A DNA stretch of 64,000 nt from Alphaproteobacteria bacterium (GTDB lineage: Bacteria; Pseudomonadota; Alphaproteobacteria; Micavibrionales; Micavibrionaceae): assembly GCA_021775995.1 (NCBI GenBank), contig JAJFGS010000003.1:1-64000 (forward strand), read 5' to 3'. The position numbers and the translations under genes are program-made. The first letter of the stretch is position 1. The number at the start of each line of letters is the position of its first letter. Under the pieces are notes generated by a model. The model saw only the letters and a program-made list of their open reading frames with translations, did not search any database and had not been told where the DNA came from. Below, one piece after another: positions 61,117-64,000 of the stretch.

Positions 61117-62040
61117 ATGAGTATGAAGCGTAAACGATTGTTCTGTTTTGGATATGGCTATACAGCTGATTATTTAGGACATGCTTTGCAAGTACAACAA
61201 AAGGGGTGGACTATTGATGGAACCACCCGTGATGAAGATCGTCAGCGTGAATTATTGGCCCGTAGAATTCGCGCGCGTATTTTTGATGAAGAACATCCAA
61301 TTGCTGATCCATCAACGTTCTTTAATCACATTTCACATTTATTAATTTCAACGCCGCCTGATGCGAATGGTGATCCTGCCTTTAATATGCATGCACAGGA
61401 TTTGGCTGGGTTAAAAAGTTTAGAATGGGTGGGGTATCTTTCTAGCACAAGTGTTTATGGCGATCGTGATGGAGCCGGGGTTACCGAATTATCAGAGGTA
61501 CGCCCAACATCAGCACGCGGTTCAAAACGCGCTTTAGCAGAGCGTCAATGGCTATCTCTTTTTGAGAATTATGGCGTGCCCGTTCATATATTTCGTTTGG
61601 CTGGTATTTATGGTCCAGGTCGCAGTGCTTTAGATTCAATTCGTTCAGGTATAGCGCGGCGAATTGATAAGCCAGGACATAAATTTAACCGTATTCATGT
61701 TGATGATATAGTGCAGGTGTTACTTAAATCATTTGAAAACCCAAGTCCTGGGTCTGTTTACAATTTAGCAGATGATTTGCCCGCATCAAGTTATGATGTT
61801 ATTGGACATGCCTGTCAAATATTGAACCAGCCTTTATTGCCAATGATTCCATATGAAGAAGCAAATTTAGCCCCCATTACATTAAGTTTTTATAGCGATA
61901 ATAAGCATGTCATTAATAATAAAATTAAGTCTGATTTAGCTATCCAATTAAAATATCCAAATTATCGCGTTGGTTTAGAGGGGTGTTTGCAGGCCGAAGA
62001 ATTTTCTAATCAACAATTACAGATAAAAAATAGCAATTAA
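61117..62040 (+). CDS. SDR-family NAD-dependent epimerase/dehydratase
   Basis: Extended short-chain dehydrogenase-like protein of the YeeZ type, 307 residues. The nucleotide-binding loop reads FGYGYTADYLG, a variant of GxxGxxG. LSSTSVYGDRDGAGVTE holds the Ser and the Tyr-region; the catalytic YxxxK is not intact in the usual position (RGSKRALAERQW follows). Substrate binding RLAGIYGPGRSALD is conserved. Substrate unknown. It follows fzlA by 38 bases and abuts the opposing kinase gene with no gap. Confidence 0.82.
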   Translation: MSMKRKRLFCFGYGYTADYLGHALQVQQKGWTIDGTTRDEDRQRELLARRIRARIFDEEHPIADPSTFFNHISHLLISTPPDANGDPAFNMHAQDLAGLKSLEWVGYLSSTSVYGDRDGAGVTELSEVRPTSARGSKRALAERQWLSLFENYGVPVHIFRLAGIYGPGRSALDSIRSGIARRIDKPGHKFNRIHVDDIVQVLLKSFENPSPGSVYNLADDLPASSYDVIGHACQILNQPLLPMIPYEEANLAPITLSFYSDNKHVINNKIKSDLAIQLKYPNYRVGLEGCLQAEEFSNQQLQIKNSN

Positions 62041-63894
62041 TTATTTTTTTGTTTGTAAGGGAAGTCTTATTTTAACGGTTGTCCCTACGTTAACAGCCGA
62101 TTCTATATGAAGAGTACCGCCATGAATTTCTGCAAGTTCTTTGGTGATAGCGAGACCTAGACCTGAACCTTCATATTCTCGTGTGTAATCACTTTCAGCT
62201 TGTTCAAAGGGTAGGGTGATGTTGGCTAGTTTGTTTGCTGGGATACCGATACCTTCGTCGCTTATTATAATAGTTATATGATCTTCTTTTTCTATAAGTT
62301 GAAGATCAATCTTACCTTTTTTATGAGAAAATTTAACAGCATTTGATAAAAGATTTAAAATCATTTGCGTAATAGCACGGCGATCGGCAGAAATTTGTAA
62401 ATTCTCATTATTAATATCTACATTAATTTTTATTTCTGCATCGAGGGCACGGCCTTCCATCATATGAGCTGCCATACGAATGATTTTAGCAATATTAAAT
62501 CTTTCAATGTTGAGTTCGTACTTACCGGCCTCAATTTTGGACATATCTAAAATATCGCTGATAAGATCAAGAAGATGTTCACCGCTTTCACGGATACCAC
62601 CAATATATTCTAAATATTTTTCTGTGCCTATCGGGCCCAAAAGTTGTCGTTCAATCATTTCAGAAAAACCAATAATTGCATTAAGTGGTGTGCGCAATTC
62701 ATGACTCATATTGGCAAGAAATTGTGTTTTTGCGGCATAGGCATGCTCTACGCTTTCTTTGGCTTTTACCAAATCTAGTTCGCGGTGTGTTGCAATCGTA
62801 ATGTCTTGCATAATCCCATAAAGAGCAATGACATCATCGTCTTTATCAATTTCACAACGTCCTTCACAACGTATATATCTTAAATCACCGTCTGGTCGTG
62901 TAAGGCGGAAATCCATATCGTAATCATTTTGTTCAATAATAGCGCGTTGAAATACTTGTATCATTCGGCCTGAATCACGCCGATCAATCATATTTGTTAT
63001 GCTGTCTAGGGTAGGATTAAATTTTTCTTTATCGACACCAAAAATAGAATAGAGTTGGTCTGAGAACTTTATTTTCTCTCCACCTACTTCCCATTCCCAT
63101 TGTCCTATATGGCCAATGGCTTCGGCTTCGGCTAATTTTTTCTGCTGACGTTGTGTAGATTCTTGATAGGATTTGAGAGGTGTTAGGTCACGACCAGTGC
63201 TATAAAGTTGCCCGTTAACAAATTTTTGTTTCCATTCAATCCAAAGTATATTTCCTTCTTTGCCAATACAGCGTGTTTCGATTGTAAGATGGTTTTCTAG
63301 TTTGTTTTTATTGAGTAATGAAATATTAGTTTCAAACTTATTTTGGTCATCAAAGTGAATAAGGCTAAGTAAATTTTTATTTTTTAGATCACTAATATTG
63401 TATCCAAAGATCTCTGTAAAATTTTCATTAACGGTTATAAAGTTTCCTTTGGTATCGGTAATGCTGCAGGCATCAAAAGAAAGGTCAATAAATGGTGTAG
63501 AATTTTGGTTTCGTTTTAGGTTTATTTTTTCAGTAACATATTGGCTAAGTTTTTTCTGCTCTAATATTGCTTCTGTTGAGGCAATCATAAAACGCTCACC
63601 ATTTTGCGAAGGAACCCAATCAATTTGAAAAGAAAGGCTTTGATTGCTGTTTAGTATTGTAAAGTTATTTTGGCCAACACTTATTTTATTTTTAATAGAA
63701 AAAACATTATCGATTTGATCACCTTCAATATTACCACATAGGTCTTTCAAAGATTGATTGCAAAAAATTATTTTGTGTTGTTCATCAATAATCATGCGTG
63801 GAATACGATCCTCATCGATCAGAGATGAAGTTTTAACTTTAATAGCGTTCGTATCGGGGGCTAGAGTTTGTGTTGTAGCGGATAATTTTGACAT
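62041..63894 (-). CDS. Soluble multi-PAS sensor histidine kinase
   Basis: 617 residues without a membrane helix. Three PAS-like regions cover about 25-115, 130-245 and 255-370 (the third with a PAC-type end, YIRCEGRCEIDKDDDVIALYGIMQDI). HisKA follows with phosphorylated His398 in NMSHELRTPLNAIIGFSEM, and the HATPase domain (about 490-612) has NLLSNAVKFS, DEGIGIP and GSGLGLAI. The H-box segment with GPIGTEKYLEYI is the PleC/PdhS-like alphaproteobacterial type. No response regulator is adjacent in the window. Confidence 0.92.
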   Translation of the reverse strand: MSKLSATTQTLAPDTNAIKVKTSSLIDEDRIPRMIIDEQHKIIFCNQSLKDLCGNIEGDQIDNVFSIKNKISVGQNNFTILNSNQSLSFQIDWVPSQNGERFMIASTEAILEQKKLSQYVTEKINLKRNQNSTPFIDLSFDACSITDTKGNFITVNENFTEIFGYNISDLKNKNLLSLIHFDDQNKFETNISLLNKNKLENHLTIETRCIGKEGNILWIEWKQKFVNGQLYSTGRDLTPLKSYQESTQRQQKKLAEAEAIGHIGQWEWEVGGEKIKFSDQLYSIFGVDKEKFNPTLDSITNMIDRRDSGRMIQVFQRAIIEQNDYDMDFRLTRPDGDLRYIRCEGRCEIDKDDDVIALYGIMQDITIATHRELDLVKAKESVEHAYAAKTQFLANMSHELRTPLNAIIGFSEMIERQLLGPIGTEKYLEYIGGIRESGEHLLDLISDILDMSKIEAGKYELNIERFNIAKIIRMAAHMMEGRALDAEIKINVDINNENLQISADRRAITQMILNLLSNAVKFSHKKGKIDLQLIEKEDHITIIISDEGIGIPANKLANITLPFEQAESDYTREYEGSGLGLAITKELAEIHGGTLHIESAVNVGTTVKIRLPLQTKK

Positions 63895-63953
63895 TTAAGA
63901 ATCACCAAATCGTTATAGCTGATAACATAATATAAAAATAAGACTCTGAATAC

Positions 63954-63986
63954 AAAAAAAGAGCCACTTGGTTATCAAGTGGCTCT
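63954..63986 (-). terminator. Minus-strand terminator of a gene beyond the window
   Basis: An 11-bp perfect stem (63960-63970 with 63976-63986) with a 5-base loop is preceded on the plus strand by A7, which is a T-run on the minus strand. It would end a minus-strand gene to the right of 64000 before the histidine kinase. Confidence 0.85.
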
Positions 63987-64000
63987 GTAACCCATTGTAT

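Overview
The window is 64 kb of AT-rich chromosome (roughly one third G+C by eye), almost fully coding, and most likely from an alphaproteobacterium. The lineage call rests on gene order: thrC / M16 peptidase / GNAT, the lptC-lptA-lptB-rpoN-hpf-ptsN block, pepA divergent from lptF-lptG, pheA divergent from a membrane cytochrome c, ftsK near lolA, tadA divergent from rluB, and a FzlA-type GST protein. Pathways for threonine, phenylalanine, purines and proline use, plus cytochromes, argue against a strongly reduced endosymbiont. A Micavibrionales/Rhodospirillales-like origin is only a guess. I see no rRNA, tRNA, IS element or CRISPR array.

Layout. 1-2280: the tail of a histone-H1-like repeat protein, an M32 carboxypeptidase and a 37-residue basic protein behind a hairpin-rich leader. 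2338-5582: thrC, M16 peptidase, acetyltransferase. 5579-11103 (minus): alr, mlaE, mlaF and the penicillin-binding protein ponA. 11245-20493: a small unknown, fabD, then the rpoN block (rnd, kdsD, lptC, lptA, lptB, rpoN, hpf, ptsN) with murI inserted in the opposite direction. 20762-23498: a response regulator with a degenerate GGDEF domain, two membrane proteins, and a small phage-type protein behind a promoter carrying a LexA-type box. 23546-29026: recR, lolA, ftsK and several small unknowns. 29092-37248: pheA, cytochrome c, a KamA/EpmB-like radical SAM enzyme, pepA, lptFG, mlaA, mlaC. 37257-45421 (minus): three tandem DotA/TraY-family membrane proteins of about 900 residues each. 45658-50510: ettA, then a TerD / Na+-Ca2+ exchanger / TerD operon and an unknown gene. 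50543-64000: xseA, putA, purD, tadA, rluB, rsmD, two YceI genes (one fused to cytochrome b561), fzlA, an SDR epimerase and a soluble multi-PAS histidine kinase.

How the genes work together. The strongest theme is the cell envelope: LptA/B/C/F/G (LPS export), MlaA/C/E/F (phospholipid transport), LolA (lipoproteins), PBP1A, Alr, MurI and KdsD, together with the division proteins FtsK and FzlA. The least ordinary parts are the three-copy DotA operon, which lacks any other recognisable Dot/Icm gene here, the calcium-linked TerD-exchanger-TerD operon, the LexA-box/phage-protein locus, and a PtsN in which the phosphorylated histidine is replaced by aspartate. Genes are packed tightly: many convergent pairs overlap or abut, and only five convincing intrinsic terminators were found.
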